DNA of 64,000 nt from Gaiellasilicea sp963731615 (GCA_963731615.1 CAVSWD010000008.1:434001-498000), one strand, 5' to 3'; positions 42,244 through 52,219 are shown, counted from the stretch's first letter. Numbers and translations: made by a program. Notes: generated by a model from the letters alone, not told the origin.

Positions 42244-44139
42244 TCAAGACCCGTCTGAGATCAAGACACTGCGATCCGCCTCGAAGATCCGGGCAAACCG
42301 CTCTGTCAGGAGCAACGAGCCCGAAATCGTCAGGTGGTTGCTGTCCCTGTAGGTCCACGTACCGGCGTGGGCCCCCGCACAGCGCAGGACGCCGCACAGC
42401 ACGTCGTCGAAGTCGACCGCAGCTGCGCTTCGCGCGCCGGAGACGGCCGCTCGTTCGGCGGTCACCGCCAGCCGGCGCTCGCGCTCGGCGGCCGTCCGGC
42501 TGACGGCACCGCTGCAGGCCCGAACGATGATCGTGAGAGCCGCGCAGCCGTACGGAGCCGCTTCGAGCCTTGGGATCGGGTGCACGACGACGACGTGCGT
42601 CCCGACGTCGTTCAGCCGTTCGATCACGGCGGCGAGCCCGCGCCGCCACTGCTGTGCCCTGGCGGCGACGTCCCCGACGTAGAAGTCCGAGCGAGAGGCC
42701 AGGACGACGACGTCGGGCCGCATCCGCGTCAGTGCGTCCATCGTGCCGTCGTTGAAGCGAGCGCACGCCTCGGCCGTGTCCGGCGCGCGGGTCACCACGA
42801 CAGCCCCGAACGGGCATGCGTTCCGCGTGGCGACGACCGCGTCGTAGCCCGCGCGAGCGGCCGCGCGTACGACCGGTTCGGTGAACTGCCCTGCCTGGGA
42901 GTCGCCGACGAGCACGACGCGACCGTTCGAGCCTCTCGACCGCCAGAGGCAGCGTTCGAGCTCGTCCGGACGGTCGCAGCCCCTCGTCTGGTCCGCGTGC
43001 ACCGCCCGAGACGCCTGCCAGGACGTGATCGCCGGACTTCGCAGCAGCACGCTGTTCGTGGCCAGCAGGGCCAGCGACGCTGCCACTGGAACCGCGATGC
43101 AGGCGCCGGCGAGCCCGAAGACGCGGCGGCCACGGAAACGGGCGCCGAGCCGGATCGGGTTCTCGACGTAGCGGTACGAGAGCCACGCCGGGACGAGCGA
43201 CAGGACTCCTGCGACGAGCGCCGCCCCGCGGGCGGCCGGCCAGAGCGCGACGGCGAAGACGATCAGCGGCCAGTGCCAGAGGTACCAGCTGTACGAGAGG
43301 TTCCCGAGCCACACGGCCGGTGCAGCAGAGAGCAGACGCGCGGCCGGCCCGCGGCCCGCGAGCAGCAGCGCACACGTGCCGCCGACGGCCAGGAGTACGT
43401 CGCGCGGATCGCCGGCCGTCTCACGGACGCCGAATGCCGTGAGGCCGATCGCCGCAAGACCGGCCGCGCCGACGAGCGCTGCAAAGCGCGGCGGGATCCG
43501 CGCGAGCCACGGCGCCGCGATCGCGATCAGCGCACCTGCACCGAACTCCCAGGCACGCGTGAAAGCGCTGTAGAAGCCGAGCGACGTGCCCGCGAGCGCG
43601 ACCGCGGCCGCGAAGGAGCCGACCGAGATCGCCGCGACGAGCGCCGCTGCGGCTGTGCGTCGCGCGCAGGCCCAGCCGAGCAGCAGCAGGAGCGGGAAGA
43701 AGAGGTAGAACTGCTCCTCGACGGCGAGCGTCCACGTGTGCAGCAGCGGATCGAGCGTCGAGCTGACGTCGAAGTAGCCCGTCGGCAGCTGCGCCAGGTA
43801 GACATTGGCGCCGAAGAACGAAGCGGCGATCCCGGTGAGCGCCCCGGTTCGCTGCGCTGCCAGCGGGCTCGCGAAGGTTCCGAGCAGCGCGACGACGGTG
43901 AGCATGACGGCGAGTGCCGGCAGCAGCCGCCGCACGCGCCGAGCATAGAAGCGCCAAAGATCGATCCGCCCGTCCGTGGAGAGCTCCCGGAGCAACGTCG
44001 AGGTGATGACGAAGCCCGAGATCGCGAAGAAGACGTCGACGCCGCTGAAGCCGCCCGGGAGAGGCAAGCCCGCGTGATACGCCACGACGAGCAGGACCGC
44101 GACGGCGCGCAGCCCCTGGATGTCCGCACGGAGAGGCAC
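42244..44139 (-). CDS. Acyltransferase 3 (OafA/YrhL) with C-terminal SGNH domain
   Basis: The 631-residue protein has an acyltransferase-3 membrane domain (residues 1-340; MPLRADIQGLRAVAVLLVVA, FFAISGFVITSTLLREL, VEEQFYLFFPLLLLLGW, YRYVENPIR), a linker and an SGNH-hydrolase-like domain with GDSQAGQ and the Asp/His pair in YRDSNHLTISG. This fusion is typical of enzymes that O-acetylate extracellular polysaccharide, peptidoglycan or lipids. The substrate is unknown. A short noncoding stretch precedes the start. Confidence 0.92.
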   Translation of the reverse strand: MPLRADIQGLRAVAVLLVVAYHAGLPLPGGFSGVDVFFAISGFVITSTLLRELSTDGRIDLWRFYARRVRRLLPALAVMLTVVALLGTFASPLAAQRTGALTGIAASFFGANVYLAQLPTGYFDVSSTLDPLLHTWTLAVEEQFYLFFPLLLLLGWACARRTAAAALVAAISVGSFAAAVALAGTSLGFYSAFTRAWEFGAGALIAIAAPWLARIPPRFAALVGAAGLAAIGLTAFGVRETAGDPRDVLLAVGGTCALLLAGRGPAARLLSAAPAVWLGNLSYSWYLWHWPLIVFAVALWPAARGAALVAGVLSLVPAWLSYRYVENPIRLGARFRGRRVFGLAGACIAVPVAASLALLATNSVLLRSPAITSWQASRAVHADQTRGCDRPDELERCLWRSRGSNGRVVLVGDSQAGQFTEPVVRAAARAGYDAVVATRNACPFGAVVVTRAPDTAEACARFNDGTMDALTRMRPDVVVLASRSDFYVGDVAARAQQWRRGLAAVIERLNDVGTHVVVVHPIPRLEAAPYGCAALTIIVRACSGAVSRTAAERERRLAVTAERAAVSGARSAAAVDFDDVLCGVLRCAGAHAGTWTYRDSNHLTISGSLLLTERFARIFEADRSVLISDGS

Positions 44140-44230
44140 ACACCGGTCATCGGCCGAAAGCTCGCGTCACTGGAGGATCGAAATTCGGTTGCGCCGGTTG
44201 GTCAGACGCACCGGTAGGCGAGCACAGCGC

Positions 44231-44605
44231 TCAGTCCACGGCGAGCAGGTCGACCACGAACACGAGCGGCTCGTGCGGCTTGATCACGCCGCCGGCTCCG
44301 CGGGCGCCATAGGCCATCGCCGATGGAATCGTCAGCTTGCGCCGGCCGCCGACCCTCATGCCCTGGACGCCCGCGTCCCAGCCGGGAATCACCTGGCCCT
44401 TGCCGAGCTTGAACTCGAAAGGCTGCCCGCGGTTCCAGGAGGCATCGAACTCCTCGCCCGAGGAGAACGAGACGCCGACGTAGTGCACGGACACTTTCGT
44501 CCCGGCAGTGGCCTCAGCGCCGTCGCCGACGACGAGGTCTTCGATCCCGAGGTCGAAGGGCACGTCGCCCTCGGGCTTCTCGATCTGCGGTCGCTCGAGT
44601 GCCAA
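44231..44605 (-). CDS. FKBP-type peptidyl-prolyl cis-trans isomerase
   Basis: The 124-residue FKBP domain is complete: GTKVSVHYVGVSFSSGEEFD, QPFEFKLGKGQVIPGWDAGV, GMRVGGRRKLTIPSAMAYGA and PHEPLVFVVDLL. It catalyses proline isomerisation in protein folding. There is no signal peptide, so it is cytosolic. Confidence 0.93.
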   Translation of the reverse strand: MALERPQIEKPEGDVPFDLGIEDLVVGDGAEATAGTKVSVHYVGVSFSSGEEFDASWNRGQPFEFKLGKGQVIPGWDAGVQGMRVGGRRKLTIPSAMAYGARGAGGVIKPHEPLVFVVDLLAVD

Positions 44606-44631
44606 CTCGACTCACAACCTACAGTGCGCCC

Positions 44632-45531
44632 GTGAGGCACTCGCACACGAATCGACCGCGCGTGCACGTGATGGGGGACGTGCCGAGGCGTGTTGCCGAG
44701 TCGCTCGAACGGGACTTCGAACTCGTCGCCGAGCCAACAGGCGCCGACGGAGTCCTCGCGCTCATCCCCACGACCGTCGACGACGCGTACCTGGAGCGAG
44801 CCGGCCCGCAGCTCAAGGTGGTCGCGAACTACGGCGCGGGTGTCGACAACATCGAACTGGACGCGGCCCGGCGGCGGGGGATCGTGGTCACGAACACCCC
44901 GGACGTCCTGACGAAGACGACGGCGGAGCTCGCCATCACAGTCACCCTCGCCCTCCTGCGCAGGGTCGTCGAGGGAGACCGGTTCGTCAGGGCTCGCTCT
45001 CCCTGGTCGTTCTCGCTCGAGTTCATGCTCGGCGAAGGGCTCGAGGGCAAGACGGTCGGGATCGTCGGTCCCGGCCGGATCGGCCGGGAGACGGCGCGCC
45101 TCGCGGAAGCATTCGGCGCTCGCGCGATCTTCGCCGGCCGCGACGATCCGCTGGACGAGCTGCTGGCGAGCGCCGACGTCGTCAGCCTCCACTGCCCGCT
45201 GACGCCGCAGACACATCACCTGATCGACGACCGGGCCCTGGCGACGATGAAACCCACGGCGTTCCTCGTCAACACCGCCCGGGGACCGATCGTCGAGGAG
45301 CGTGCGCTCCTCGATGCGCTCTCTCGCAGGGTGATCGCCGGAGCTGCGCTGGACGTCTTCGAATTCGAGCCGGCTGTGAGCGACGCACTGCTCTCGATGG
45401 AGCAGGTCGTGCTCACGCCACACATCGCCAGCGCGACGCGGAGCACCCGAGAAGCAATGGGCATGCTCGCAGTCGACGCGCTCAGGAACGTGTTGATTCT
45501 CAACCGGCCGCCACCGAACGCCGTTGCCTGA
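44632..45531 (+). CDS. D-2-hydroxyacid dehydrogenase
   Basis: GTG 44632 gives 299 residues. The NAD-binding GPGRIG lies at 146-151; catalytic Arg217 (NTARGP), Glu246 (DVFEFEP) and His264 (LTPHIAS) are all present. VVANYGAGVDNIELDAARRR is typical of the glyoxylate/hydroxypyruvate/phosphoglycerate dehydrogenase group. The exact 2-hydroxyacid is uncertain. It is coupled to the following Toprim gene, whose TTG start overlaps its end. Confidence 0.88.
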   Translation: MRHSHTNRPRVHVMGDVPRRVAESLERDFELVAEPTGADGVLALIPTTVDDAYLERAGPQLKVVANYGAGVDNIELDAARRRGIVVTNTPDVLTKTTAELAITVTLALLRRVVEGDRFVRARSPWSFSLEFMLGEGLEGKTVGIVGPGRIGRETARLAEAFGARAIFAGRDDPLDELLASADVVSLHCPLTPQTHHLIDDRALATMKPTAFLVNTARGPIVEERALLDALSRRVIAGAALDVFEFEPAVSDALLSMEQVVLTPHIASATRSTREAMGMLAVDALRNVLILNRPPPNAVA

Positions 45532-46102
45532 CCACCTCGCAGGCGTCGAAGCGCGCGCCGTCGTGCTCGTCGAGGGGACGAGCGATCAGCGTGCGCTCGA
45601 AGCGCTCGCCGAGCGCCGTGGTCGGGATCTCGACGCCGAGGGCGTCTCGATCGTCTCGATCGGCGGCGCGCAGTCGATCGGAAGGTTCCTGACGCGATTC
45701 GGTCCCGAAGGCAGCGACCTCCGGCTGGCGGGTCTCTGCGATGTCGGCGAGGAGCGAGACTTCCGGCGCGGACTCGAGCGTGCCGGCCTCGGGTCCGACC
45801 TCACTCGGGAGGAGATGGAACGGCTGGGTTTCTACGTCTGCGTCGTCGACCTGGAGGACGAGTTGATCCGAGCGCTCGGTACCGACGCCGTGGAGGAGGT
45901 CGTCGACGCCCAGGGCGAGCTCGGATCGTTTCGCACCTTGCAGAAGCAGGCTGCGTGGCGGGGACGCGCCACCGACGAGCAGCTTCGGCGCTTCATGGGC
46001 AGTGGCGGCCGCCGGAAGATCCGGTACGCACGGCTGCTCGTCGAGGCGCTCGACCTCACCCAGGTGCCGCGGCCGCTGGATTTGGTGCTCGCCCACGTCT
46101 GA
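45524..46102 (+). CDS. Toprim-domain protein (OLD-like), stand-alone
   Basis: From TTG 45524 the 192-residue product carries a Toprim core: VVLVEGTSDQRALEALAERR with catalytic-type Glu17, GGAQSIGRFLTRFG, a GLCDVGEERDFRRGL acidic motif and CVVDLEDELIRALG with the D-x-E type metal residues. OLD-type Toprim proteins are nucleases or ATP-dependent defence factors, but no ATPase domain is present here. It is likely cytosolic and metal-dependent; the substrate is unknown. A strong terminator hairpin follows. Confidence 0.75.
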   Translation: MPDHLAGVEARAVVLVEGTSDQRALEALAERRGRDLDAEGVSIVSIGGAQSIGRFLTRFGPEGSDLRLAGLCDVGEERDFRRGLERAGLGSDLTREEMERLGFYVCVVDLEDELIRALGTDAVEEVVDAQGELGSFRTLQKQAAWRGRATDEQLRRFMGSGGRRKIRYARLLVEALDLTQVPRPLDLVLAHV

Positions 46103-46111
46103 AGGGCGATC

Positions 46112-46144
46112 GTCGGGGAGAGCGGCAGTGCCGCTCTCCCCGAC
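46112..46144. terminator. Bidirectional 15-bp perfect hairpin
   Basis: GTCGGGGAGAGCGGC at 46112-46126 pairs perfectly with 46130-46144 across the loop AGT, between the convergent Toprim and surface-protein genes. No T-run follows, but the stem strength and position are those of a bidirectional terminator. Confidence 0.75.
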
Positions 46145-46150
46145 ACCGCC

Positions 46151-47878
46151 TCAGGGATTGAGGTCGCGGACGAGGAGGTCGCCCACGATGTTCCCGCCGG
46201 CCGTGTAGCCCGGCCAACTGATCCGGTAGGTGTCCGCCACGAACATGAAGCCGTTGTCGTGCACCTGGAGCACGAAGTCGAAGCTGCCGAAGGGCGTGCT
46301 CCCCCGTCCCGTCACCGTCGCCCGCTTCCCGCGGCACGCGACGCCGTTGACTCTGTTCAGCGACGTCAGGCTGCCTCGGAGATTGGTGCGATCTGCGTGG
46401 GTGACCCCGCCGAGGATGAGCGGCAGGGCCCGGGAGTCGGCAGAGACGCCGAGCGCCCGCTGCGCGCCGAAGCCGGAGATGCCGGTTCCGATCACCACGC
46501 ACCTGCGGGACGTGAACGTCGGATCGCAGGCGTCACCGATCCCGTCGAAGTCCAGGTCCGACTGGCCCGGGTTGGGCGTCAGCGGGCAGTTGTCCGTCGT
46601 GTCGGGGACGGTGTCGTTGTCGTCGTCCGGATCGCACGCGTCGCCCAGGGCGTCGCCGTCGTTGTTCTCCTGGCCCGGATTCGCAACGGTGGGGCAGTTG
46701 TCCGTCGCGTTCGGAACCCCGTCGGCGTCGGAATCGACGGCGAACTCGTAGGCGCCCATGTCGCACTGCGCGCCGCCGACTCCGTTGCCGTCCTGCGGAC
46801 GGGCGACGCCACGCTGGTCCGGAGAGGGGCAGTTCCCCGCCGTCGAGTTACCCGCGTCGATCGCGGGGCTGGTGGCGAGCAGCGGCCGTGTGTCGTCGCC
46901 GTCCGTCGCGCCGAGCAGCGGATTCGTGTTGACGAGATCGCCGGGCGCCGTGAAGACGCACGTGTTGCCGCTGTCGAGGTTGTTGCTGCTCCCGGCCCCT
47001 TCGACGACTCCGCCGGTGCCGGTCGCACAGTTGCCGCCGGTGTTGTTGGCGACGATCGTGTTCGTGAGCTTCGGGACGTTGGGGCCTGCCGTCAGCCCGC
47101 CGCCGCTCGACGTCGCCGTGTTGTTGCTGATGGTGACGTTGACGAGCGAGGCGGTGTGGGTGACGGTCCCGATGGTGGACGCAATGTTCTCGAAGCCGCC
47201 TCCGGAGGCCGTGCTCGGGCCACCGTTGTCGGTGATCGTCACGTCCGACATGACCAGATCGCCGTTCGTGGCATTGGTGATGCCGCCGCCGCTGTTCACA
47301 GTCGTGCCGGCGGGGCCGCTGACGTTGTTGTTCTTGAGCGTACTGCGCACCAGCGTCAGCGTCCCATGGTTGTGGATCCCGCCCCCGTGCAGGTGCCCGG
47401 GAAAGGCAGTGCTCACGCCGCCCCTCCCGTTCTGGACCGTGACCTTCTCGATGTACGCGAAGGCGCCGGCGTAGATCTCGAAGACGCGCGCGCCGCTGCC
47501 GTCGATGATCGTCTTCCCCGAGCCGGCGCCGCTGATGGTCGGGCTCGCCGTGATGTCGAGGTCGCCGAGAGCGGCTGAGAGATCGTAGAAGCCCGCCGGC
47601 ACGTTGATGAGGCCGCTGCCGAGCTGGTTGACCTGCTGAATCGCCGCGCGCAACGTGCAGACACCGGAAGGCGTGGAGACGCAGTTGCCGTCCATGAGGT
47701 TCGCGTCGGGCTCGTCCTTGTCGCTGTTCACCGTGAAGGGTGGGACGGCGCCGGCCGGGGGCGCCCACGAGACCATCGCGGCAAGCAGTGAGAGCCCGAC
47801 CAAGAGCGATGCACCGAGAACGAGCAGCGCCCGATTCCGTGCTCGGCGCGCGACCGGCTCGTGGGAGTGGCGCTTCAT
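46151..47878 (-). CDS. Exported beta-helix protein with CSLREA-like start and thrombospondin type 3 repeats
   Basis: ATG 47878 follows AAGGAGGT and gives 575 residues; the frame is open upstream to 47944. After a signal/anchor (LLVLGASLLVGLSLLAAMVS) comes a CSLREA-type motif (CTLRAAI at 74-80), right-handed beta-helix repeats rich in Asn, Gly and Thr, a choice-of-anchor-like block (SPAIDAGNSTAGNCPSPDQR, CDMGAYEF), then two calcium-binding TSP3 repeats (DSDADGVPNATDNCPTVANP, DFDGIGDACDP) and a beta-rich end. It is a large extracellular protein, probably for surface attachment. No sortase signal seen. Confidence 0.85.
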   Translation of the reverse strand: MKRHSHEPVARRARNRALLVLGASLLVGLSLLAAMVSWAPPAGAVPPFTVNSDKDEPDANLMDGNCVSTPSGVCTLRAAIQQVNQLGSGLINVPAGFYDLSAALGDLDITASPTISGAGSGKTIIDGSGARVFEIYAGAFAYIEKVTVQNGRGGVSTAFPGHLHGGGIHNHGTLTLVRSTLKNNNVSGPAGTTVNSGGGITNATNGDLVMSDVTITDNGGPSTASGGGFENIASTIGTVTHTASLVNVTISNNTATSSGGGLTAGPNVPKLTNTIVANNTGGNCATGTGGVVEGAGSSNNLDSGNTCVFTAPGDLVNTNPLLGATDGDDTRPLLATSPAIDAGNSTAGNCPSPDQRGVARPQDGNGVGGAQCDMGAYEFAVDSDADGVPNATDNCPTVANPGQENNDGDALGDACDPDDDNDTVPDTTDNCPLTPNPGQSDLDFDGIGDACDPTFTSRRCVVIGTGISGFGAQRALGVSADSRALPLILGGVTHADRTNLRGSLTSLNRVNGVACRGKRATVTGRGSTPFGSFDFVLQVHDNGFMFVADTYRISWPGYTAGGNIVGDLLVRDLNP

Positions 47879-47961
47879 CGCAGCTACCTCCTTCACGCGA
47901 CCCCGGTTTGAGGCAAACGTAACTCGGTCCAGCCGCGCGTACAAGCGATTAGGGTTTCGTC

Positions 47962-49242
47962 GTGCACTGGGCGGTCGCCGTCGTCGCGCTGACTCTGCTC
48001 GCGTTCGCGGCGATCTCCGGCCGGATCGAGGGTACGCCGATCACCGGCGCGATGGTCTTCACCGCCGCAGGGCTGCTGCTCGGGTCGGATGCCCTCGGGC
48101 TCGTGGACATCGCGCCGAGCGGAGAGACGGTCAAGTTGCTCGCCGAGGCAACACTGGCGCTGATCTTGTTCGCGGATGCTTCGCGGATCGACGTGCGCGC
48201 GCTCCGCGGCGAGCTCTCCGTGCCGCTGCGCCTGCTCGGGATCGGCCTGCCCCTGACGCTCGTGGCCGGGTTCGTCCTCGCCCTCGTCGTGTTTCCCCAG
48301 CTCCTCTGGGCCGAGGCGCTGCTCGTCGCGGTGATCCTCGCGCCGACGGACGCCGCCCTTGGCCAGGCGGTCGTCACGCTCACCAGGCTTCCGAGCCGCG
48401 TTCGCCAAGGTTTGAACGTCGAGAGCGGCCTCAACGACGGAATCTGCGTGCCCCTCTTCTTCATCGTGCTCGCGATCGCGCAGGCAGAGTCCGGAGCGAT
48501 CGGAGACGGCGCCGCAGCTCGCCTTATCGCCGAGCAGATCGGCTACGGGCTTTTGGCCGGAGGGATTGCGGGCATCGTCGCCGCCGGCGTCGTCGTGATC
48601 GCGGGTCGGCACGGGCACGTCGCTGGCTCCTGGCTCCAGGTCGTGCCGTTGGCCGGCGCCGGCCTCGCCTTCGGGATCGCGGATCCGCTCGGCGGCTCCG
48701 GCTTCATCGCGGCGTTCGTCGGCGGCTTCGTGTTCGGTGCGCTCCGGCAGCGGAGCCACCGTGAGGTCGGGTATCTGATCGAGGAGCTCGGAGACGTGCT
48801 CAACGCCGTGACGTTCATCGTCTTCGGCGCCGTGCTCCTCGGGCCCGTGCTCGGAGACGTGAGCTGGTCGGTCGCCCTCTACGCCGTCCTCAGCCTGACA
48901 GTTGTGCGTCTGATCCCCGTTGCGATCGCCATGATCGGGACGGGTGCGCGGAGACCGACCGTGGCGTTCCTGGGCTGGTTCGGGCCGCGGGGGCTCGCGT
49001 CGATCGTCTTCGCGGTCCTCGTGATCGAGGAGGGCGGCCTGCCGCACGACGACCTGATTCTCGTCACGACCTACGTCGTGATCGGGCTCTCCGTTCTCGC
49101 TCACGGTCTGACCGCGGCGCCCCTCGCGAACCGCTACGCCAACTGGTTCGAATCGCACGCCCGGGATGCGCGGCCGCCCTTGGAGGACTCGGGCGTGCGG
49201 GATGTTCGCTGGCGCTTCGGCGTCGGCAAGTCCAACGTCTAG
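47962..49242 (+). CDS. CPA1-type cation:proton antiporter
   Basis: GTG 47962 gives a 426-residue protein with about 12 helices. LLAEATLALILFADASRIDV, APTDAALGQAVV and ESGLNDGICVPLFFIVLAI match the NhaP/CPA1 consensus; GPRGLASIVFAVLVIEEGG fits helix 11 of the family. The ND pair of SGLND is the ion-binding site. It exports Na+ or K+ against protons. It is divergent from the surface-protein gene. Confidence 0.9.
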   Translation: MHWAVAVVALTLLAFAAISGRIEGTPITGAMVFTAAGLLLGSDALGLVDIAPSGETVKLLAEATLALILFADASRIDVRALRGELSVPLRLLGIGLPLTLVAGFVLALVVFPQLLWAEALLVAVILAPTDAALGQAVVTLTRLPSRVRQGLNVESGLNDGICVPLFFIVLAIAQAESGAIGDGAAARLIAEQIGYGLLAGGIAGIVAAGVVVIAGRHGHVAGSWLQVVPLAGAGLAFGIADPLGGSGFIAAFVGGFVFGALRQRSHREVGYLIEELGDVLNAVTFIVFGAVLLGPVLGDVSWSVALYAVLSLTVVRLIPVAIAMIGTGARRPTVAFLGWFGPRGLASIVFAVLVIEEGGLPHDDLILVTTYVVIGLSVLAHGLTAAPLANRYANWFESHARDARPPLEDSGVRDVRWRFGVGKSNV

Positions 49243-49256
49243 CTCGGTGACCCCGG

Positions 49257-50870
49257 CTACTCCCGTTGCTCGTCGCGCCCGGGCGGCCTCGTGGGGATCC
49301 CCTGGGCCAGGAACAGCGCGAGCACGGCCAGCACGGCCAGGATCGCAAGGGCGGAGCGGAGGCCGTCGAGACGGGCGTCGGAGTACGCAGACAGCGCAGC
49401 CTCCGTGGTCTCCGGCGCCGCGCCCGCTTCGTCGAGTGCGGCTTCGAGATCGGCGTCCGAGACGAACGCCACGCCTCCGGCGAGCTCGACCTGCGCCTGC
49501 TCCTTCGCGCTCGCCGGGATCGCCGGGCTCTGCTGAATGTTCGTCAGGAACGCCGACGTCAACGACGCGATCAGCAACGAGCCGGCCAGCGCCGTCCCGA
49601 GGGAGGCGCCGAGGTTGGTCATCGTGTTCTGGACGCCGCCCACCTCGGGGCTCTCGTCGTCCGGCACCGCCGAGACGGTGACGGCGCCGAGCTGCGAGGC
49701 AAGCGCGCCGATGCCGAGGCCGACGAGCAGCATCGGCACGAACACGACCTCCGGCCCGGCATCGGGGTCGAGCGCGGCGAGGAGGACGACCGTCCCCGCA
49801 AGCAGCGACAGCAGTCCGACGCGGACGACTAGGCGCGGCGACACGTGCGGAAGGAAGCGTGGGATCCCGATCGCAGCTACGAGCAGCGTGACCGAGAGCG
49901 GCAGGATCCGCACGCCGGTGTCGATGGCCGACAAGCCGAGCGCGACCGAGAGGAAGAGGGGCACGACGAAGAAGTACCCGGCCTGCACGAGGTACTGGAA
50001 GAAGAACATCGTCAGGCCGCCGGTCAGCTGCCGGTTGCGAAGCATCGCCGTGCGCACGAGCGGCTCCTCACCGCGCGACTCCCGACGTGCCTGCCAGCGG
50101 AAGAAGAGCCAGATCACGAGCAGGCCGGCGAGCACCAACCAGAACGTCGGTGAGATGCCCGCCCAGGAGGGACCGTCGGCCTTGGGCTGGATCCAGCCCC
50201 ACTCGCCCGAGCGCAGCACTCCGAAGACGAGCAGTCCGAGCCCCAGTGCCGAGAGCACGGCCCCCACCACGTCGAGCTTCGGCGGCTCCTCCACCGGCGC
50301 GTCCTCGATCCGCCGCGCGAAGATCAGGATCGCGATCACGAGCACGACCTCGCCGGCGAAGACCCAGCGCCACGAGAAGTACGTCGTGCAGAAGCCGCCG
50401 ATGAGCGGGCCGACCGCGACCGCCACAGCACCGGCGGCCGCCACGAGGCCATAGGCCGCCGGGCGCTTCTCGGCCGGGAAGTTGCTTGCGACAAGAGCGA
50501 CGATCGCGGGCAGGATCAGCGCTGCTCCGACACCCTCCAGGAACGACCAGCCGAACAGCAGCACCGGAAGGCTCTGTGCGATCGACGTCGTGAAGGAGCC
50601 GACGCCGTAGATGACGCAGCCGATCGAGAAGGCGCGCTTCCGGCCGATGATCGCTCCCACCTTCGCCCCGGTGATCATCAGCGCCGCCATCACGAGCGTG
50701 TACGCGGTGATCGCGCCCTGGATCCCGGTTACGGTCGTGCCCACGTCCTTCGCAACCGTTGCGATCGAGACGTTCATCACCGAGCTGTCGAGCGTCATCA
50801 GGAACTGCCCGGCGGCGAGCGTGAGCAGCACGAGCATCGCCGCACCCCCGCGGCCTCCCGGCGTGCTCAC
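49257..50870 (-). CDS. DHA2-family MFS multidrug transporter (14 helices)
   Basis: The 537-residue protein has the 14-helix layout of the DHA2/EmrB-QacA family: LAAGQFLMTLDSSVMNVSIA at the start with the family-type LD-x(n)-N motif, IIGRKRAFSIGCVIYGVGSF as motif A, and AAAGAVAVAVGPLIGGF as motif C. GTG 50870 overlaps the PLD stop by 4 bases. It exports drugs or lipids with protons; the substrate is unknown. Confidence 0.9.
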   Translation of the reverse strand: MSTPGGRGGAAMLVLLTLAAGQFLMTLDSSVMNVSIATVAKDVGTTVTGIQGAITAYTLVMAALMITGAKVGAIIGRKRAFSIGCVIYGVGSFTTSIAQSLPVLLFGWSFLEGVGAALILPAIVALVASNFPAEKRPAAYGLVAAAGAVAVAVGPLIGGFCTTYFSWRWVFAGEVVLVIAILIFARRIEDAPVEEPPKLDVVGAVLSALGLGLLVFGVLRSGEWGWIQPKADGPSWAGISPTFWLVLAGLLVIWLFFRWQARRESRGEEPLVRTAMLRNRQLTGGLTMFFFQYLVQAGYFFVVPLFLSVALGLSAIDTGVRILPLSVTLLVAAIGIPRFLPHVSPRLVVRVGLLSLLAGTVVLLAALDPDAGPEVVFVPMLLVGLGIGALASQLGAVTVSAVPDDESPEVGGVQNTMTNLGASLGTALAGSLLIASLTSAFLTNIQQSPAIPASAKEQAQVELAGGVAFVSDADLEAALDEAGAAPETTEAALSAYSDARLDGLRSALAILAVLAVLALFLAQGIPTRPPGRDEQRE

Positions 50871-52219
50871 AGGAACGACCCCAGCGTACTCCAGAACCAG
50901 CTCTCGAACCGCTCGTGCGCGCCTTCCGGCGGCACGCCGCGCTGCGAGCGCGCGATGTCCGGCTCGAACAACCGCTCCTCGAGGAGCTCGGCCGTTTCGG
51001 CGCTCCGCGAGAGCATCATGATCTCGTTGTTGCGGTAGAGCGCCCAGGCGTCGAGGTTGACCGTGCCGAAGCTGACGGTGTCGTCGGCGACCACGACCTT
51101 CGCGTGCACGACCGTGCCCGGCAGCTCCCAGAGCTCGACTCCCGCCTCGGCGAGCTCGCCGTAGTACTGCTTGAGCGCGGCCGTGGCCTGCGCGTTGTTC
51201 GACGTCTGTGAGACGACAAGGCGAACCGCGACGCCGCGCCGCGCCGCGGCGACGATCCGGCCGATCATGTCGGCGTCGGTGACGTACGGGTTCATCAGGT
51301 CGAGCCGCCGCCGCGCCCCGTCGATCTGCTCACGGATCGCCTGCGAGGCTGCGACGTGGCCGCCGGGAATCACCTGCGCGAGCGCGATCGGGATCGAGCC
51401 TCCGTCGCCAGGCTCGGGGAAGAGAGCGGAGAGGTCGGCCTCGAGCGGGCCGCCGTGCCCGCGGAAGCTCGTCAGGAACGCCGCCTGTGCCTGCCGGACG
51501 ACGGCACCGGTGACCCGCACCATCACGTCGTGGAAGCCGCCGTCCTGGAAGTGATCCTCGATGCCCGCCCCGCCGGTCCAGGCGACGGCGCCGTCGATCA
51601 CGTAGAGCTTGCGATGGTCGGCGCGGCCGATCTCGTCCTGGCGCCAGTCGATCCGCTGGCCGTCCGGGAAGAGACCGTCGCGGTCGAGCGGGAAGACGTC
51701 GTTGACGACGATCTCTGCGCCTGCCTCGGCGAGGCCCGTGAACATCTCGCGCGCCTCCTTGTACGGACGCGAGCCGAAGCCGTCCACGATCACTCGCACC
51801 TCGACGCCCTCATCCAGCTTGCGCCGGAGGAGCGCGGCCATGTCCATGCCGACCGTGCCCTCACGCCAGCCGAACATGAGGATGTGCACCGACGATTGCG
51901 CCGCCTCCACATCCGCGAAGATCCGCGGGAAGAAGTTGACGCCCTCGACCAACGGCTCGATCGTCGCGGCTGTCGACCACGCGAACGACAGCGCCGCATC
52001 GTGGGGACGCGTGCCGTCGCGCGCGACGAATGCCTCGGTCGCCGCCTGTGCTCCCGCCGAGGTGACCGCATCGGCCGCCGGCGGCCAGCTCGGGCGCTGG
52101 GTGATTCCGAGCACCTGCCGGTACAGAACGACGAACAGGGCGGCGAGCGCGAGTCCGGCGATCGCGGCACCGCGGCGTCCCCGAGGGCGCCGTGCACCAG
52201 TGGTAGCGTCGTCAAGCAT
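50867..52219 (-). CDS. Membrane phospholipase D/cardiolipin synthase-like enzyme
   Basis: ATG 52219 gives 450 residues with one N-terminal membrane helix (GAAIAGLALAALFVVLYRQV). Two HKD motifs are intact: H202-K204-D209 in DHRKLYVIDGAVAWTGG and H372-K374-D379 in VHAKVVVADDTVSFGTVN. This fits cardiolipin synthase or PLD-like transferases. Length and single anchor differ from classical ClsA with two N-terminal helices. It is divergent from the next gene; the two start codons share the palindrome CATG (52217-52220). Confidence 0.9.
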   Translation of the reverse strand: MLDDATTGARRPRGRRGAAIAGLALAALFVVLYRQVLGITQRPSWPPAADAVTSAGAQAATEAFVARDGTRPHDAALSFAWSTAATIEPLVEGVNFFPRIFADVEAAQSSVHILMFGWREGTVGMDMAALLRRKLDEGVEVRVIVDGFGSRPYKEAREMFTGLAEAGAEIVVNDVFPLDRDGLFPDGQRIDWRQDEIGRADHRKLYVIDGAVAWTGGAGIEDHFQDGGFHDVMVRVTGAVVRQAQAAFLTSFRGHGGPLEADLSALFPEPGDGGSIPIALAQVIPGGHVAASQAIREQIDGARRRLDLMNPYVTDADMIGRIVAAARRGVAVRLVVSQTSNNAQATAALKQYYGELAEAGVELWELPGTVVHAKVVVADDTVSFGTVNLDAWALYRNNEIMMLSRSAETAELLEERLFEPDIARSQRGVPPEGAHERFESWFWSTLGSFL